Assembly: GCF_014305155.1 (NCBI RefSeq)
Contig: NZ_JACRUK010000001.1
Span: forward strand, 95,159-159,158
DNA: 64,000 nucleotides
Direction of reading: 5' to 3'
DNA from: Flavobacterium muglaense
GTDB taxonomy: Bacteria; Bacteroidota; Bacteroidia; Flavobacteriales; Flavobacteriaceae
Shown here: positions 52,355 through 62,299 of the stretch, piece by piece
Numbering within the stretch: the stretch's first letter is position 1
How the letters are laid out: every line of letters begins with the position of its first letter
Made by a program: the position numbers and the translations under genes
Notes under the pieces: generated by a model
What the model saw: only the letters and a program-made list of their open reading frames with translations
Told to the model about the DNA's origin: nothing
The model's database searches: none

Positions 52355-55000
52355 TTATTGTATAAAATCAACCGCTTTCGCTAAAGCTTCTGGAATTCCT
52401 TCGGCTTTTTTTCCTCCAGCAGTTGCAAAGAATGGTTGCCCACCTCCACCACCTTGGATGAATTTACCTAATTCACGAACGACAAGTCCTGCGTTTAGAT
52501 TTTTGTCAGCAACTAATTCTTTCGAAATGTAACAGCTCAACATTGGTTTTCCTTCTTCGGCTGTAGCCAAAACTAAAAACATATTATTTCCTAAAGTCCC
52601 TAATTCATAAGCCAAATCTTTAGCCCCTTCAGGATTTAAGTCTACTTGTTTTGCTAAAAATTGTACGCCGTTGATTTCTTGGATTTCTTTAGCCAAGTCG
52701 CCTTTCATATTTTTAGCCTTGTCTTTCAACAAGCTTTCTAATTGTTTTTTCAACTTCGCATTATCGTCTTGCAAAGCCACCACAGCCTTTAAAGTATCTT
52801 GTGGGTTTTTAAGCGAAAGTTTAATTTCACTCAACAATTCTTCTTGATTTGCAAAATGCTTCTTAACCGCATCAGATGTGATTGCCTCAATACGGCGAAT
52901 TCCTGCTGCAACTGCACCTTCAGATACAATCTTGAAAGACCAGATTTCAGCAGTGTTTTTCACATGGATTCCTCCACACAATTCCATACTGTCTCCAAAT
53001 TTGATTGCACGAACTGAATCTCCGTATTTCTCACCAAATAAAGCCATAGCACCTTCTTCTACCGCTTGCGCAAAAGGAATGTCTCTACGCTCAATTAACG
53101 GCAATTGTTCTTGGATTCTTGCGTTTACAAAATCTTCTACTTGTTTTAATTCATCATCAGTTACTTTTGCAAAATGCGAAAAGTCAAAACGTAAATTATT
53201 TGGTGTTACCAAAGATCCTTTTTGCTCTACATGTGTTCCTAAAACCGTGCGCAAAGCCAAATGCATCAAGTGGGTAGCCGAGTGATTCTTAGCAGATGCT
53301 GCTCTCAAATCCGTATTTACCTTAGCTACAAAACTAGCATTTATATTCTCTGGTAATTGCTTAGCTAGTAACAAAATTAGGTTATTCTCTTTTTTAGTAT
53401 CTATAATTTGGATCGTCTCATTAGCCGAAACCAATGTTCCTTTATCTCCTACTTGCCCTCCTCCTTCTGGATAAAACGGACTATTATCAACAACGATTTG
53501 GTACAAAACACCGTCTTTTTTAGAGTCAACTTTACGGATGCGAGTGATTTTTACATCTGCTTCCGTTTGATCGTATCCTACAAATGTTTCTACGTTTCCA
53601 GGAACCAATACAGACCAGTCTTCGGTTGAAACTTCAGAGGCAGCGCGCGAACGTGCTTTTTGCTCCTGCATAGCAACATCAAAACCAGCTTCGTCTAGTT
53701 CTAATCCTCTTTCTCTCAAAATCAAAGCTGTCAAATCCTTTGGAAAACCAAAAGTATCGTACAATTCGAATGCTTTTGCTCCCGAAACTTCATTTCCTTT
53801 AGTTTCGCTAATGACGTTTTCAAGCAATTGCAGTCCTTGGTCTAATGTTCTTAAAAAAGAAGCTTCTTCCTCCCGAATCACATTAGTTACTAAATTTTGT
53901 TGCGATTTGATTTCTGGGAAAAATTCTCCCATTTGGTCTGCTAATACAGCTACCAATTTGTATATAAAAGCTTCTTTGGTATCCAAAAAAGTAAATCCGT
54001 AACGAATAGCACGACGTAAAATACGACGAATTACATAACCCGCACCAGTGTTTGATGGCAATTGACCATCGGCAATAGCGAAGGCTACCGCACGCACGTG
54101 ATCTACAATGACACGTATAGCGATGTTTATTTTATTTTGTTCTTCCCCTTCAGCTCCACTCAGGACAACATCATTTGAAGTATATTTTAATCCTGTAATT
54201 TCCTCTACTTTTTCAATAAGGGGTGTAAAAACATCCGTATCATAATTTGAAGTTACGTTCTGGATTGCCATACACAAACGCTCAAATCCCATTCCGGTAT
54301 CTACGTGTTGTGCTGGTAATTTTTCAAGAGAACCATCGGCTTTACGGTTGAATTCCATAAATACATTGTTCCATATCTCTACCACTTGTGGGTGATCTTC
54401 GTTTACTAAACTGCGGCCGCTTACTGCAGCTCTTTCGGCATCAGTACGTAAATCAATATGAATTTCAGAACAAGGTCCGCAGGGGCCTTGATCTCCCATT
54501 TCCCAGAAGTTGTCTTTTTTATTTCCAAGGATAATGCGATCTTCTGGCACAAATTGTTTCCAGATATCAAATGCTTCTTGATCAAAAGGAACATTCTCGG
54601 CTTCGTTTCCTTCAAAAACAGAAACGTATAAACGGTCTTTGTCTAGTTTTAAAACCTCGGTTAAGAACTCCCATGCAAATGGCAATGCTTCTTTCTTGAA
54701 GTAATCACCAAAGGACCAGTTACCTAACATTTCAAACATAGTATGGTGATAGGTATCAAAACCTACATCTTCAAGGTCATTATGTTTTCCTGAAACACGA
54801 AGACATTTTTGCGTATCGGCAATTCTATTGCTTTTTGGCGTGGCGTTTCCCAGAAAATATTCTTTAAACTGAGCCATTCCTGAGTTGTTGAACATTAAGG
54901 TTGGATCATCTTTAAGAACAATTGGTGCAGATGGAACGATTAAATGTCCTTTGCTTTGAAAAAAATCTAGAAATTGTTTACGTACGTCTTGTGATTTCAT
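52355..55000 (-). CDS. alaS: Alanyl-tRNA synthetase
   Basis: Charges tRNA-Ala and edits Ser/Gly mistakes; cytoplasmic, 881 residues. The class II catalytic core is at the N terminus ([46 protein letters not shown]). The editing domain holds the zinc-type site [11 protein letters not shown] with CGGIHV, and a coiled stretch is followed by the C-Ala domain with [17 protein letters not shown] near the end. Length is normal. It is the first large gene reading left from 55 kb. Confidence 0.97.
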   Translation of the reverse strand: MKSQDVRKQFLDFFQSKGHLIVPSAPIVLKDDPTLMFNNSGMAQFKEYFLGNATPKSNRIADTQKCLRVSGKHNDLEDVGFDTYHHTMFEMLGNWSFGDYFKKEALPFAWEFLTEVLKLDKDRLYVSVFEGNEAENVPFDQEAFDIWKQFVPEDRIILGNKKDNFWEMGDQGPCGPCSEIHIDLRTDAERAAVSGRSLVNEDHPQVVEIWNNVFMEFNRKADGSLEKLPAQHVDTGMGFERLCMAIQNVTSNYDTDVFTPLIEKVEEITGLKYTSNDVVLSGAEGEEQNKINIAIRVIVDHVRAVAFAIADGQLPSNTGAGYVIRRILRRAIRYGFTFLDTKEAFIYKLVAVLADQMGEFFPEIKSQQNLVTNVIREEEASFLRTLDQGLQLLENVISETKGNEVSGAKAFELYDTFGFPKDLTALILRERGLELDEAGFDVAMQEQKARSRAASEVSTEDWSVLVPGNVETFVGYDQTEADVKITRIRKVDSKKDGVLYQIVVDNSPFYPEGGGQVGDKGTLVSANETIQIIDTKKENNLILLLAKQLPENINASFVAKVNTDLRAASAKNHSATHLMHLALRTVLGTHVEQKGSLVTPNNLRFDFSHFAKVTDDELKQVEDFVNARIQEQLPLIERRDIPFAQAVEEGAMALFGEKYGDSVRAIKFGDSMELCGGIHVKNTAEIWSFKIVSEGAVAAGIRRIEAITSDAVKKHFANQEELLSEIKLSLKNPQDTLKAVVALQDDNAKLKKQLESLLKDKAKNMKGDLAKEIQEINGVQFLAKQVDLNPEGAKDLAYELGTLGNNMFLVLATAEEGKPMLSCYISKELVADKNLNAGLVVRELGKFIQGGGGGQPFFATAGGKKAEGIPEALAKAVDFIQ

Positions 55001-55323
55001 TATTTATTTTAGTTTAAAGTTTAAGGTTTAAAGTTAATTAGACCCGAAACTATCTCATTTTACTATTCCATTTCATGCCCCAGATAGTAGTGAAAAGCTT
55101 TGAAGTTTTGAAATTTATTTTTTCTTGTGGTGGCAGAGCGACCAAAGGAAGCTCCTGCCAGCGCAGTAGAAAAAAAGATTTCAAGACGAGAACTTGAAAC
55201 GAATAGCTGGAATAGGCACATTATTTTATTTATTCTTGAAAAAAGGCCATAACGAATGAAACATTTATTAAATTTGTTTCTCTAACACTTTTTACAAAGT
55301 GCAAAAATAGGGTATTTTAAAAT
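55001..55323. other. Divergent intergenic region between alaS and M23 peptidase
   Basis: About 320 bases separating two divergent genes. It holds one structured repeat (copy C) and no gene. TTTG at 55273-55276 could be part of the peptidase promoter, but no -7 match is clear. No full promoter is evident for alaS. Confidence 0.5.
55076..55218 (+). repeat. Structured intergenic repeat, copy C
   Basis: Contains GATAGTAGTG (55083-55092) and AACGAATAGC (55198-55207), the two conserved blocks of the family, near TGCC/GGCA closing bases. Between them a long A/T stem (TTGAAAT, T run / A run, ATTTCAA) carries an apical module TGGCAGAGCGACC, AAAGGAA, GCTCCTGCCA (55131-55160) shared with copy D. It sits between the divergent alaS and peptidase genes. 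Confidence 0.65.
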
Positions 55324-56301
55324 ATGGCGAAAGTAAAATATTATTACGATTCTGAAAATCTGGCTTATCGAAAAATAAAAACTAAAAAAAGACGAAAATT
55401 TGGCTTTATCGCTTTGTTTCTCGTGGCTTCGGCTTTGTTTGGTTTTATAAGTTTTGTGGTTTTATTGAATACTCCGTACTTTAAAACACCTAAAGACTTG
55501 ATTCAGGCGCGTGAAATTGAGAATTTGAAGCTAAATTATGCCGTTTTGAATAAAAAAATGGATCAATTGAGCACGGTTTTAAGTGCAATTGAAGATCGAG
55601 ACAACAACTTGTATCGCACCTATTTTAACACAGCGGCAATTCCGGAGGAAGAACGAAAATCAGGTTTTGATAAAATGGATCGTTATGCGGCGCTAGAAGG
55701 CTACAATAATACCCAACTGGTTTTGAATACTACAAAAAAAGTGGATGGCTTGTCTAAGGAATTAGCCATTCAATCAAAATCACTGGATTATATTTTGAAA
55801 TTAGCCAAAGAGAAAAACAAATTACTGTCTGCCATTCCTGCCATTCAGCCAGTGAAGAACGAAAATTTGAAACGCATGGCATCTGGTTTTGGATACCGAA
55901 CAGATCCGTTTACAAAAGCGCGTAAAATGCATGAGGGAATGGACTTTACAGCAAATACAGGAACTCCGATTTATGCATCAGGCGATGGCGTTGTAGCACG
56001 AGCAGACAATACGGCATCAGGTTATGGAAATCATATTGTGATTAGGCACGGTTATGGATATGAAACTTTGTATGCCCACTTGAGCAAATACAATTGCAGA
56101 GCAGGTCAAAAAATAAAACGTGGTGACATTATAGGATATATAGGTAGCACGGGAAGATCTGAGGGGCCCCACTTGCATTATGAGGTTCATAAAGATGGTA
56201 AGGTGGTGAATCCTTTGAATTTTTATTATGGCAATATTTCAGCTGTAGAATATGTAGCTATTTCACAACAGGCCAATCAAGAGAATCAGTCATTAGACTA
56301 G
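55324..56301 (+). CDS. M23-family (LytM-type) metallopeptidase, membrane-anchored
   Basis: Protein of 325 residues expected to cut peptide cross-links in peptidoglycan. An N-terminal Lys/Arg-rich tail precedes one membrane helix (about 27-48), then a coiled-coil-like helix (about 60-160), then the LytM domain. The zinc set is present: H203 and D207 in MHEGMDFTANTG, and HLHYEV near residue 283. It faces away from alaS, and the MerR gene follows 50 bases downstream, then LemA and TPM genes. Confidence 0.92.
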   Translation: MAKVKYYYDSENLAYRKIKTKKRRKFGFIALFLVASALFGFISFVVLLNTPYFKTPKDLIQAREIENLKLNYAVLNKKMDQLSTVLSAIEDRDNNLYRTYFNTAAIPEEERKSGFDKMDRYAALEGYNNTQLVLNTTKKVDGLSKELAIQSKSLDYILKLAKEKNKLLSAIPAIQPVKNENLKRMASGFGYRTDPFTKARKMHEGMDFTANTGTPIYASGDGVVARADNTASGYGNHIVIRHGYGYETLYAHLSKYNCRAGQKIKRGDIIGYIGSTGRSEGPHLHYEVHKDGKVVNPLNFYYGNISAVEYVAISQQANQENQSLD

Positions 56302-56351
56302 AGGTCAATATTCGGTTAATAGCAAAAGGTTTAAAAATTAAAATATAAAAA

Positions 56352-56684
56352 ATGTACATTGAACTTTCTAAAGACAAAAGGTATTACAGCATTGGTGAGA
56401 TCGCCAAGGCATTTGATGTAAACGCATCATTGATTCGGTTTTGGGATAGTGAATTTGATATTTTGAAACCAAAGAAAAACGCCAAAGGAAACCGAATGTT
56501 TACTCCGGAGGATGTGACTAACTTGCAATTGATTTATCACCTAGTAAAGGAAAGAGGGTTTACGCTTGAAGGCGCCAAAACACACTTGAAAGAAGGACAG
56601 AAGAAAACACTGGACAAATTTGAGATTATAAGAAAACTAGAAACCATACGCACACAATTGACAAATATTAAAAACCAACTTTAA
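56352..56684 (+). CDS. MerR-family transcriptional regulator
   Basis: Small DNA-binding protein of 110 residues with the winged-helix start YSIGEIAKAFDVNASLIRFW and RMFTPEDVTNLQLIYHLVKERGFTLEGAK, then a helical dimerisation tail. There is no effector-binding domain with Cys or hydrophobic pocket residues, so the inducer is not evident. Position between the M23 peptidase and LemA suggests that it belongs to the envelope gene group, but its targets are unknown. Confidence 0.88.
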   Translation: MYIELSKDKRYYSIGEIAKAFDVNASLIRFWDSEFDILKPKKNAKGNRMFTPEDVTNLQLIYHLVKERGFTLEGAKTHLKEGQKKTLDKFEIIRKLETIRTQLTNIKNQL

Positions 56685-56734
56685 AGAGTAACAAATAGAT
56701 TAGAACTAAATATTAAATTTAAAATTAAATAAAC

Positions 56735-57322
56735 ATGAAAAGATTTTTGCCTTGGATTATCGGAGCCGTTGTTATTTTTGCAATCTACAGCTGGGCATCA
56801 GGGATTTACAATACCGCAGTTACACTTGATCAAGATGTAAAAGAAAGCTGGGGTAACGTTAATACATCATACCAAAGAAGAAATGATCTAATACCAAACA
56901 TTGTAAGCACTGTTAAAGGATATGCTGAACATGAAAAAAGTACTTTGACAGCTGTTATTGAAGCAAGAGCTAAAGCTACATCTGTAACAATTGACCCATC
57001 AAACGTTACTCCAGAGCAGTTAGCCGCATTTAACTCTGCTCAATCTGGTGTTTCATCTTCTTTATCTCGATTATTAGTAAGCGTTGAGCAATACCCTAAT
57101 TTGAAGGCAGATGCGAGTTTTATGAAACTACAAGACGAATTAGCGAGTACTGAAAACCAAATTTTGACTGCAAGAACTCGTTTTAACGAATCGGTTAAGC
57201 CTTACAACAATAACATCAATACGTTCCCAAGAAACATCTTAGCAGGAATGTACGGTCTTAAAGAAAAACCATACTTTGAAGCGGTAGCTGGTGCTGAAAA
57301 ACCGGTAGAAGTAAAATTCTAA
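56735..57322 (+). CDS. LemA-family protein
   Basis: Protein of 195 residues with a single N-terminal membrane helix (LPWIIGAVVIFAIYSW) and a long helical domain: LDQDVKESWGNVNTSYQRRNDLIPNIVSTVKGYA, LSRLLVSVEQYPNLKAD, and the end ARTRFNESVKPYNNNINTFPRN. All LemA signatures are present. LemA proteins are often found beside TPM-domain proteins, as here. Cellular role is uncertain (membrane quality control or signalling). Downstream genes are two TPM proteins. Confidence 0.93.
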   Translation: MKRFLPWIIGAVVIFAIYSWASGIYNTAVTLDQDVKESWGNVNTSYQRRNDLIPNIVSTVKGYAEHEKSTLTAVIEARAKATSVTIDPSNVTPEQLAAFNSAQSGVSSSLSRLLVSVEQYPNLKADASFMKLQDELASTENQILTARTRFNESVKPYNNNINTFPRNILAGMYGLKEKPYFEAVAGAEKPVEVKF

Positions 57323-57442
57323 TCGCTTTTTAATTAAAAAGTATTTACACAACAAACCATTAAGAAATTTAGATTATTAAGAAATAATGAATCTTGTTTC
57401 TTAATGGTTTTGTTATTTTAAATTCACTCTAAAAAAAAACTC

Positions 57443-57880
57443 ATGTCTAAAGTAGAAGATTTTTTAACGCAAGAAGAAGAACTTGAAATTGTTGAAGCGA
57501 TTCGAGTGGCCGAAAAAAACACCTCGGGAGAAATAAGAGTTCATCTTGAAAAAACAACCGAATTAGATCCTTATGACCGTGCACTAGAAGTTTTTAATGA
57601 ATTAAAAATGGATGAGACGCAACTTAAAAATGGGGTTTTAATATACATTGCCGTAAAAGACCAAACATTTGTTATTTGTGGTGATCAAGGAATTAATGAT
57701 ATTGTTGCCAATGATTTTTGGGATAGTACCAAAGATATCATGGTTGCTCACTTTAAAAACGGGAATTTTAAACAAGGCTTAATAGACGGAATTCTAAGAG
57801 CTGGCGAAGAACTTAAGAAACATTTTCCGTGGTCTGAGGATGATACGAATGAATTATCAAACGAAATATCTAAAGGATAA
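57443..57880 (+). CDS. TPM-domain protein, soluble form
   Basis: TPM (YgcG/Psb32-type) domain protein of 145 residues without a signal peptide or membrane segment: FLTQEEELEIVEAIRVAEKN, SGEIRVHLEK, NGVLIYIAVKDQTFVICGDQGIND, and a C-terminal helix LIDGILRAGEELKKHFPW. It should be cytoplasmic, unlike the next gene, which carries the same domain with a signal peptide and anchor. Only 2 bases separate it from that gene, so they are co-transcribed. TPM proteins have been linked to acid-phosphatase and photosystem-repair roles in other groups; the function here is unknown. Confidence 0.88.
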   Translation: MSKVEDFLTQEEELEIVEAIRVAEKNTSGEIRVHLEKTTELDPYDRALEVFNELKMDETQLKNGVLIYIAVKDQTFVICGDQGINDIVANDFWDSTKDIMVAHFKNGNFKQGLIDGILRAGEELKKHFPWSEDDTNELSNEISKG

Positions 57881-57882
57881 AC

Positions 57883-58692
57883 ATGACTTTACAAAAAAAG
57901 AATACAACAAACCTATTGCGCTTACTTATTTGTCTTTTTATTACTCAAATAGGATTTGCACAGTTTACTATCCCAAAAAAACCCGATTTTCAAACGAGTG
58001 TTTATGATTATGCTAATGTTCTTAGCGCATCCGAGAAAGCACAGTTAGAAGAAAAACTAATTAAATATGCCGACACTACTACGACTCAAATTGTAGTGAT
58101 TACTATCGAAAGTTTAGAAGGCGAAGATATTGGGATTCTTACTCCAAAATGGGGACATGAATGGGGTATTGGTGGCACCAAGAAAGACGATAACGGTGTA
58201 CTTATTTTATTGGCTAAAGCCGAAAGAAAAATATGGATCTCACCAGGATATGGATTGGAAGACCGCTTAACAGCTGGAATTGGTGGAGAAATAACCCGAA
58301 ACATTATTATACCTGAATTCAAAGCAGGAAGCTATTACAACGGTTTAGACAAAGGAACCGACGCTATTTTTACGGTTTTCAACGGTAAGTACAAGGGAGA
58401 ACGGAAGCAAACCCAAGGGAATGATTTTCCGCTATTACCTTTTATTATTATCATTATTGTCATACTTGTACTGGTCTCTAAAAATAAAGGCGGAGGAAAC
58501 TCAGGCAATCGCGGAGGCGGAGGTCCTAGCCTACTCGATGTTATTATATTAAGCAGTCTTGGCCGTGGTGGCGGAGGTGGTGGTTTCGGCGGCGGTTCAT
58601 CAGGTGGTGGATTTGGCGGCGGAGGCGGTGGCTTCGGTGGAGGATTTGGCGGAGGCGGGTTCTCCGGTGGAGGATCTGGCGGAGGCTGGTAA
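57883..58692 (+). CDS. TPM-domain protein with membrane anchor and Gly-rich tail
   Basis: Protein of 269 residues: signal peptide (LLICLFITQIGFAQF), TPM domain (about 30-165, with VYDYANVLSASEKAQLEEKL and GNDNGVLILLAKAE-type strands), one membrane helix (FIIIIIVILVLVS, about 187-199), then a tail of about 65 residues that is mostly Gly with Phe, Ser and Arg. The matching DNA is locally GC-rich in an otherwise A/T-rich sequence. It forms a pair with the soluble TPM gene upstream. The layout resembles YgcG-type envelope proteins. Confidence 0.9.
   Translation: MTLQKKNTTNLLRLLICLFITQIGFAQFTIPKKPDFQTSVYDYANVLSASEKAQLEEKLIKYADTTTTQIVVITIESLEGEDIGILTPKWGHEWGIGGTKKDDNGVLILLAKAERKIWISPGYGLEDRLTAGIGGEITRNIIIPEFKAGSYYNGLDKGTDAIFTVFNGKYKGERKQTQGNDFPLLPFIIIIIVILVLVSKNKGGGNSGNRGGGGPSLLDVIILSSLGRGGGGGGFGGGSSGGGFGGGGGGFGGGFGGGGFSGGGSGGGW
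58480..58690 (+). repeat. Gly-codon-rich repetitive tract
   Basis: Repeated GGC-GGA-GGT-type triplets encode the Gly-rich tail of the TPM protein (FGGG and GGGG units). The tract is much richer in G+C than its surroundings and is a plausible site of length variation. The long antisense reading frame over it is only a reflection of this repeat. Confidence 0.8.
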
Positions 58693-58706
58693 AAAAAAAA
58701 TGATCT

Positions 58707-58737
58707 AAAGTCGCAATCTAGTATTGCGACTTTTTTT
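58707..58737 (+). terminator. Intrinsic terminator of LemA-TPM group
   Basis: AAAGTCGCAAT pairs with ATTGCGACTTT around a 5-base loop and a T run follows. It lies 15 bases past the second TPM stop. Confidence 0.88.
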
Positions 58738-58834
58738 ATGATCATAATAAAAAAAACATAGTACACTACAAAACAACCGTTTAAATGAAATATTTTTTAT
58801 ATTTACAGTAAAAAACCCGTCAAATAGTGTACTC

Positions 58835-59836
58835 ATGAAATCTTTAAAATCAGCTCCTATTATTCTAGTTCTCTTTCTAGTATTTAGTACTAACGGATAT
58901 TCTCAATTTGGTAATTTAAAAGGTAAAATCCTTGAGGCAGGTGCTGTCATGGGAGCAAAAAAACTAGGATTAGACGAAGTGCTTAAAAAACCCGCCGCCA
59001 TCACCACTTCATTTGAAGATGTTGATAAGCAAGGTTCTAAATTTCCAGATGTAATTGTAGTGAAAAACATCCAGCCTTTATACTTACTACCTAAAGCAAG
59101 TACTGGCGGATTTCTATTATGTGATGGATTTTATGAAATGACAAATAAAAGTTACTGTTTAAAAGCAGGAACTTTTGCTCCTTCTAAAGGCGATGGATAT
59201 ATGTACGCTCCTGTTTTAGGTCCGAAACAAGAAATTGTAACTACTATATTGAAAAACGCAGAGAAGCACCCAGAAATCAATCAACATGACATTCAAATAT
59301 TATTATGGACTATTATTGCTCGAACACGTTTTGCCGATTATAGTGGTCAAGTAAAACTAACGGCTGTTGCGTTATTGAGTCCGCTAGAACTAACACATCT
59401 TGAAGGTGGCATGCTTGGTGTATTACCCGCGAGTGTAATGAATAAAGCCAAATCACAACTTCCTGACGGAGTTCAAAGTGCTTTTGAAGCCGAAAATAAC
59501 ATTCGTCAAATGGTTGCTTCGGGAAATTACACCTATGCCGAAATGGAAAAATATGCCATTTTAGCCGGTATGGCGCCCGCACGTACTGATGTCCCTTCGG
59601 GAATATGGACCTTGCACCCAGACGGTTATTACCTTCGTTATTTTCCGCAAGGCTATTCGATCACTAGAGTTCAAATTTATGTCCCTACAGCACTTATAGC
59701 GCTTGGAAAACCTATTATTTATGATGCCACAAATGATATTGCTTGCCCTGCTAATACTGGTTCTCAACGATTAGCACAAACTAATGAGCCGTTGGGAGCA
59801 GACTATACCATCAAAATAAAAACAAACTGCAAATAA
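58835..59836 (+). CDS. Secreted protein of unknown function
   Basis: Protein of 333 residues with a signal peptide (IILVLFLVFSTNGYSQ, about residues 9-24). The body begins NLKGKILEAGAVMGAKKLGLDE; later features are GGFLLCDGFYEMTNKSYCLKAG, HDIQILLWTIIARTRFADYSG, PLELTHLEGGMLGVLP and PARTDVPSGIWTLHPDGYYLRYFPQGYS. These do not match a family I can name. Three Cys are in the mature part (two near residues 97-109, one close to the C terminus). Alone between two terminators, transcribed to the right. I assign no function. Confidence 0.7.
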   Translation: MKSLKSAPIILVLFLVFSTNGYSQFGNLKGKILEAGAVMGAKKLGLDEVLKKPAAITTSFEDVDKQGSKFPDVIVVKNIQPLYLLPKASTGGFLLCDGFYEMTNKSYCLKAGTFAPSKGDGYMYAPVLGPKQEIVTTILKNAEKHPEINQHDIQILLWTIIARTRFADYSGQVKLTAVALLSPLELTHLEGGMLGVLPASVMNKAKSQLPDGVQSAFEAENNIRQMVASGNYTYAEMEKYAILAGMAPARTDVPSGIWTLHPDGYYLRYFPQGYSITRVQIYVPTALIALGKPIIYDATNDIACPANTGSQRLAQTNEPLGADYTIKIKTNCK

Positions 59837-59861
59837 AAGATACACCTATTTTATAATCGAG

Positions 59862-59891
59862 AAGGATACAAAACGTTGTATCCTTTTTTTT
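59862..59891 (+). terminator. Intrinsic terminator after secreted unknown protein
   Basis: AAGGATACAA pairs with TTGTATCCTT around a 4-base loop, followed by T. No matching T run exists for the opposite strand. Confidence 0.85.
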
Positions 59892-59920
59892 ATTTCCAAG
59901 ATTGCCCCATAAACTCTTCG

Positions 59921-60712
59921 TTATCTTACTTTACTTTTTATTACAAAGCGATGCAACAGCTTGGGGAAAAATCGCTTTAAATAGACACCCAATACTTCCT
60001 TACCACCGATATATGCTTCAAACTTATTTTTTTCTACAGCTTTGATTAGTTTTCTTGCAAAAACGCCTACTTCCATTCCATTTAAAGTAGCCTCGTCCTC
60101 TGTGTTTTGCGAAGATCCATCTGCGGTTAGTGCATTTTTAGCCACATTTGTCTGGATAAAACCCGGACAAATTAAACTAACATTGATATTGTCTTTTTGA
60201 TGCTCCATACGCAAAACGTCAAAAAAACCGTGTAGAGCATGTTTAGCTCCGCAATAACCCGAACGGTAAGGCGAACCAAATTTTCCCATCAAACTAGTAA
60301 TCGTTACGTAATGTCCGCTTTTATTATTTATAAAATGAGGCAACACCACTTTAGACAGAGCAACAGTTCCCAAATAATCAACTTCAATCAATTTTTTATC
60401 GACTTCAAAACTAGTTTCTACCAAAAGTGAACGCTGACTTACACCGCCATTATTGATTAGAACATCAATTTTCCCGAAGTAGGATATTGCCGTTGCTACT
60501 TGATCCGGGGCAGTATTAAAGTGAGCTAGATCAAATGGTAAAACCACAACATCTGGGTGCGCACAATTCATTTTTACCCGTTCTAAGTTTTCTAGATTTC
60601 GAGCCGAAAGGATGAGCTTACAGTTTCTCTTAGAAAGCTCATACGCTAGAGCCTCCCCTATACCGCTTGAAGCTCCAGTAATCCAAACTACTTTATTATC
60701 GATTGCTTTCAT
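59921..60712 (-). CDS. Short-chain dehydrogenase/reductase (SDR)
   Basis: NAD(P)-dependent oxidoreductase of 263 residues. The cofactor loop is TGASSGIGEALA (about 13-24), NNGG is the structural motif, the catalytic Ser is in TITSLMGKFG, and the catalytic Tyr/Lys is in YCGAKHAL. It has no signal peptide. The C terminus carries a Lys/Phe-rich stretch (LKRFFPKLLHRF) that could touch a membrane, as in some lipid-linked SDRs. Substrate unknown. It precedes der on the same strand but is separated by a terminator. Confidence 0.9.
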   Translation of the reverse strand: MKAIDNKVVWITGASSGIGEALAYELSKRNCKLILSARNLENLERVKMNCAHPDVVVLPFDLAHFNTAPDQVATAISYFGKIDVLINNGGVSQRSLLVETSFEVDKKLIEVDYLGTVALSKVVLPHFINNKSGHYVTITSLMGKFGSPYRSGYCGAKHALHGFFDVLRMEHQKDNINVSLICPGFIQTNVAKNALTADGSSQNTEDEATLNGMEVGVFARKLIKAVEKNKFEAYIGGKEVLGVYLKRFFPKLLHRFVIKSKVR

Positions 60713-60835
60713 CTTTTTTTTTTATAAATGTAAAAAAGTTTAGCAAACTATCTATAAGCCAACGCATTTTCTATTTAAGAACGGCACTATTATTTTTAAC
60801 AATATAGATTTATGCACTATTGTTACTGCATAAAA

Positions 60836-60869
60836 AAACCTCCAAAATGCAATTGCAAATTAGAGGTTT
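60836..60869 (-). terminator. Intrinsic terminator of der
   Basis: AAACCTC pairs with GAGGTTT, with an inner palindrome TGCAATTGCA, and a T run on the minus strand. It ends 20 bases beyond the der stop. Confidence 0.78.
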
Positions 60870-60888
60870 ATGATTTGAAGAAAAAAAA

Positions 60889-62196
60889 TTATTTTTCTCT
60901 AATATAAATATCAATAGGTACACCTGAGAAATCCCAGTGGTCTCTAATTTTATTTTCAAGGTAACGCTTGTATGGTTCTTTTACATACTGTGGCATGTTG
61001 GCAAAAAATACAAACTGTGGCGTTTGTGTAGGCAACTGCATGCAATATTTAATTTTCACATATTTTCCTTTAGTCGCTGGTGGTGGGTATGCTTCAATCA
61101 CTTTCAACATGTATTCGTTGAATTTTGAAGTAGCAATACGTTGTTGTCTACTTTCGTATACTTTAACCGTAGCTTCTAATGCTTTTAATAAACGTTGTTT
61201 AGTTAACGCAGATACAAAAAGAATAGGCACATCAGTAAATGGCATTAATTCTTGTCTGATTTTCTCTTCGTAATCTCTGGTAGACATCGTCTCTTTTTCG
61301 ACTAAATCCCATTTATTTACTAAGATCACTACCCCTTTACGGTTTTTTTCGGCCAACCAAAAGATACTTTGATCTTGTCCTTCAAATCCACGTGTAGCAT
61401 CAATAATTAAGATACAAATATCAGCATGCTCAATAGCACGTACCGAACGCATTACAGAGTAAAATTCTAAATCTTCCTTCACCTTAGCCTTACGACGGAT
61501 TCCCGCAGTATCTACTAGGTTAAATTCGAATCCAAAACGGTCAAATTTTGTATCAATAGAATCACGAGTTGTTCCCGCAATATCAGTCACGATATAACGA
61601 TCTTTGCCAATTAATGCATTGATAAAACTTGATTTTCCTGCATTAGGACGTCCTACAACAGCAAAACGTGGTAAATCAGAAGCTTCTTCAACAACTGGTT
61701 TTTCAGGAAAAGCTTTGATTAAAGCATCCAATAAATCTCCTGTTCCACTTCCTGAAATACTAGCAAAAGTATAATACTCTCCTAAACCTAGGTTGTAAAA
61801 CTCAACAGCATCCTTCTCACGCATGGCGTTATCTACCTTATTTACAGCAAGAAGTACAGGCTTAGTTACTTTACGCAACAATTTAGCAACAGTATCATCC
61901 ATTGGGGTGATCCCCTCCTCTACATCCACCACAAAAATGATAACATCAGCCTCATCAATTGCAAGTTCTACTTGCTTACGGATTTCGCCTTCAAATACGT
62001 CATCTGATCCGCGGATGTATCCTCCGGTATCAATCACTGAGAACTCTTTCCCATTCCACTCGCTCTTACCGTAGTTTCTATCACGGGTTACTCCCGAAAC
62101 TGAATCTACGATCGCTTCTCTTCTTTGTATCAGCCTATTGAAAAGGGTTGATTTCCCCACATTAGGTCTTCCTACTATCGCAACAATATTGTTCAT
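60889..62196 (-). CDS. der: Ribosome-biogenesis GTPase Der
   Basis: GTPase of 435 residues with two tandem G domains needed for 50S subunit maturation. G1 of the first domain is GRPNVGKST (about 8-16) and of the second GRPNAGKSS (about 182-190); DTGGY and DTAGIRRK are the switch motifs, and NKVDN and NKWDLV the base-specific motifs. A C-terminal KH-like domain ([16 protein letters not shown] to the end) follows. Length and order are normal. A minus-strand promoter lies just upstream. Confidence 0.97.
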   Translation of the reverse strand: MNNIVAIVGRPNVGKSTLFNRLIQRREAIVDSVSGVTRDRNYGKSEWNGKEFSVIDTGGYIRGSDDVFEGEIRKQVELAIDEADVIIFVVDVEEGITPMDDTVAKLLRKVTKPVLLAVNKVDNAMREKDAVEFYNLGLGEYYTFASISGSGTGDLLDALIKAFPEKPVVEEASDLPRFAVVGRPNAGKSSFINALIGKDRYIVTDIAGTTRDSIDTKFDRFGFEFNLVDTAGIRRKAKVKEDLEFYSVMRSVRAIEHADICILIIDATRGFEGQDQSIFWLAEKNRKGVVILVNKWDLVEKETMSTRDYEEKIRQELMPFTDVPILFVSALTKQRLLKALEATVKVYESRQQRIATSKFNEYMLKVIEAYPPPATKGKYVKIKYCMQLPTQTPQFVFFANMPQYVKEPYKRYLENKIRDHWDFSGVPIDIYIREK

Positions 62197-62217
62197 AATA
62201 TAAATTCAAATATTTTG

Positions 62218-62248
62218 CAAAGGTAGTGTAAAAACGGTGAATATCAAT
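62218..62248 (-). promoter_or_regulatory. Promoter of der
   Basis: On the minus strand: ATTG (62245-62248), 19 bases, then TACCTTTG (62218-62225), 21 bases before the der ATG. Both boxes fit the phylum's consensus closely. Confidence 0.7.
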
Positions 62249-62299
62249 TATTTTACTATATTAGCTATACTGAGATACTTAATTGACAAAATTTACGGC

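Noticed and set aside
58335..58766. Pro-rich 143-codon frame on the minus strand over the glycine tail
   Set aside because: It is the reverse complement of the Gly-codon repeat of the TPM gene and has no start signal or family features.
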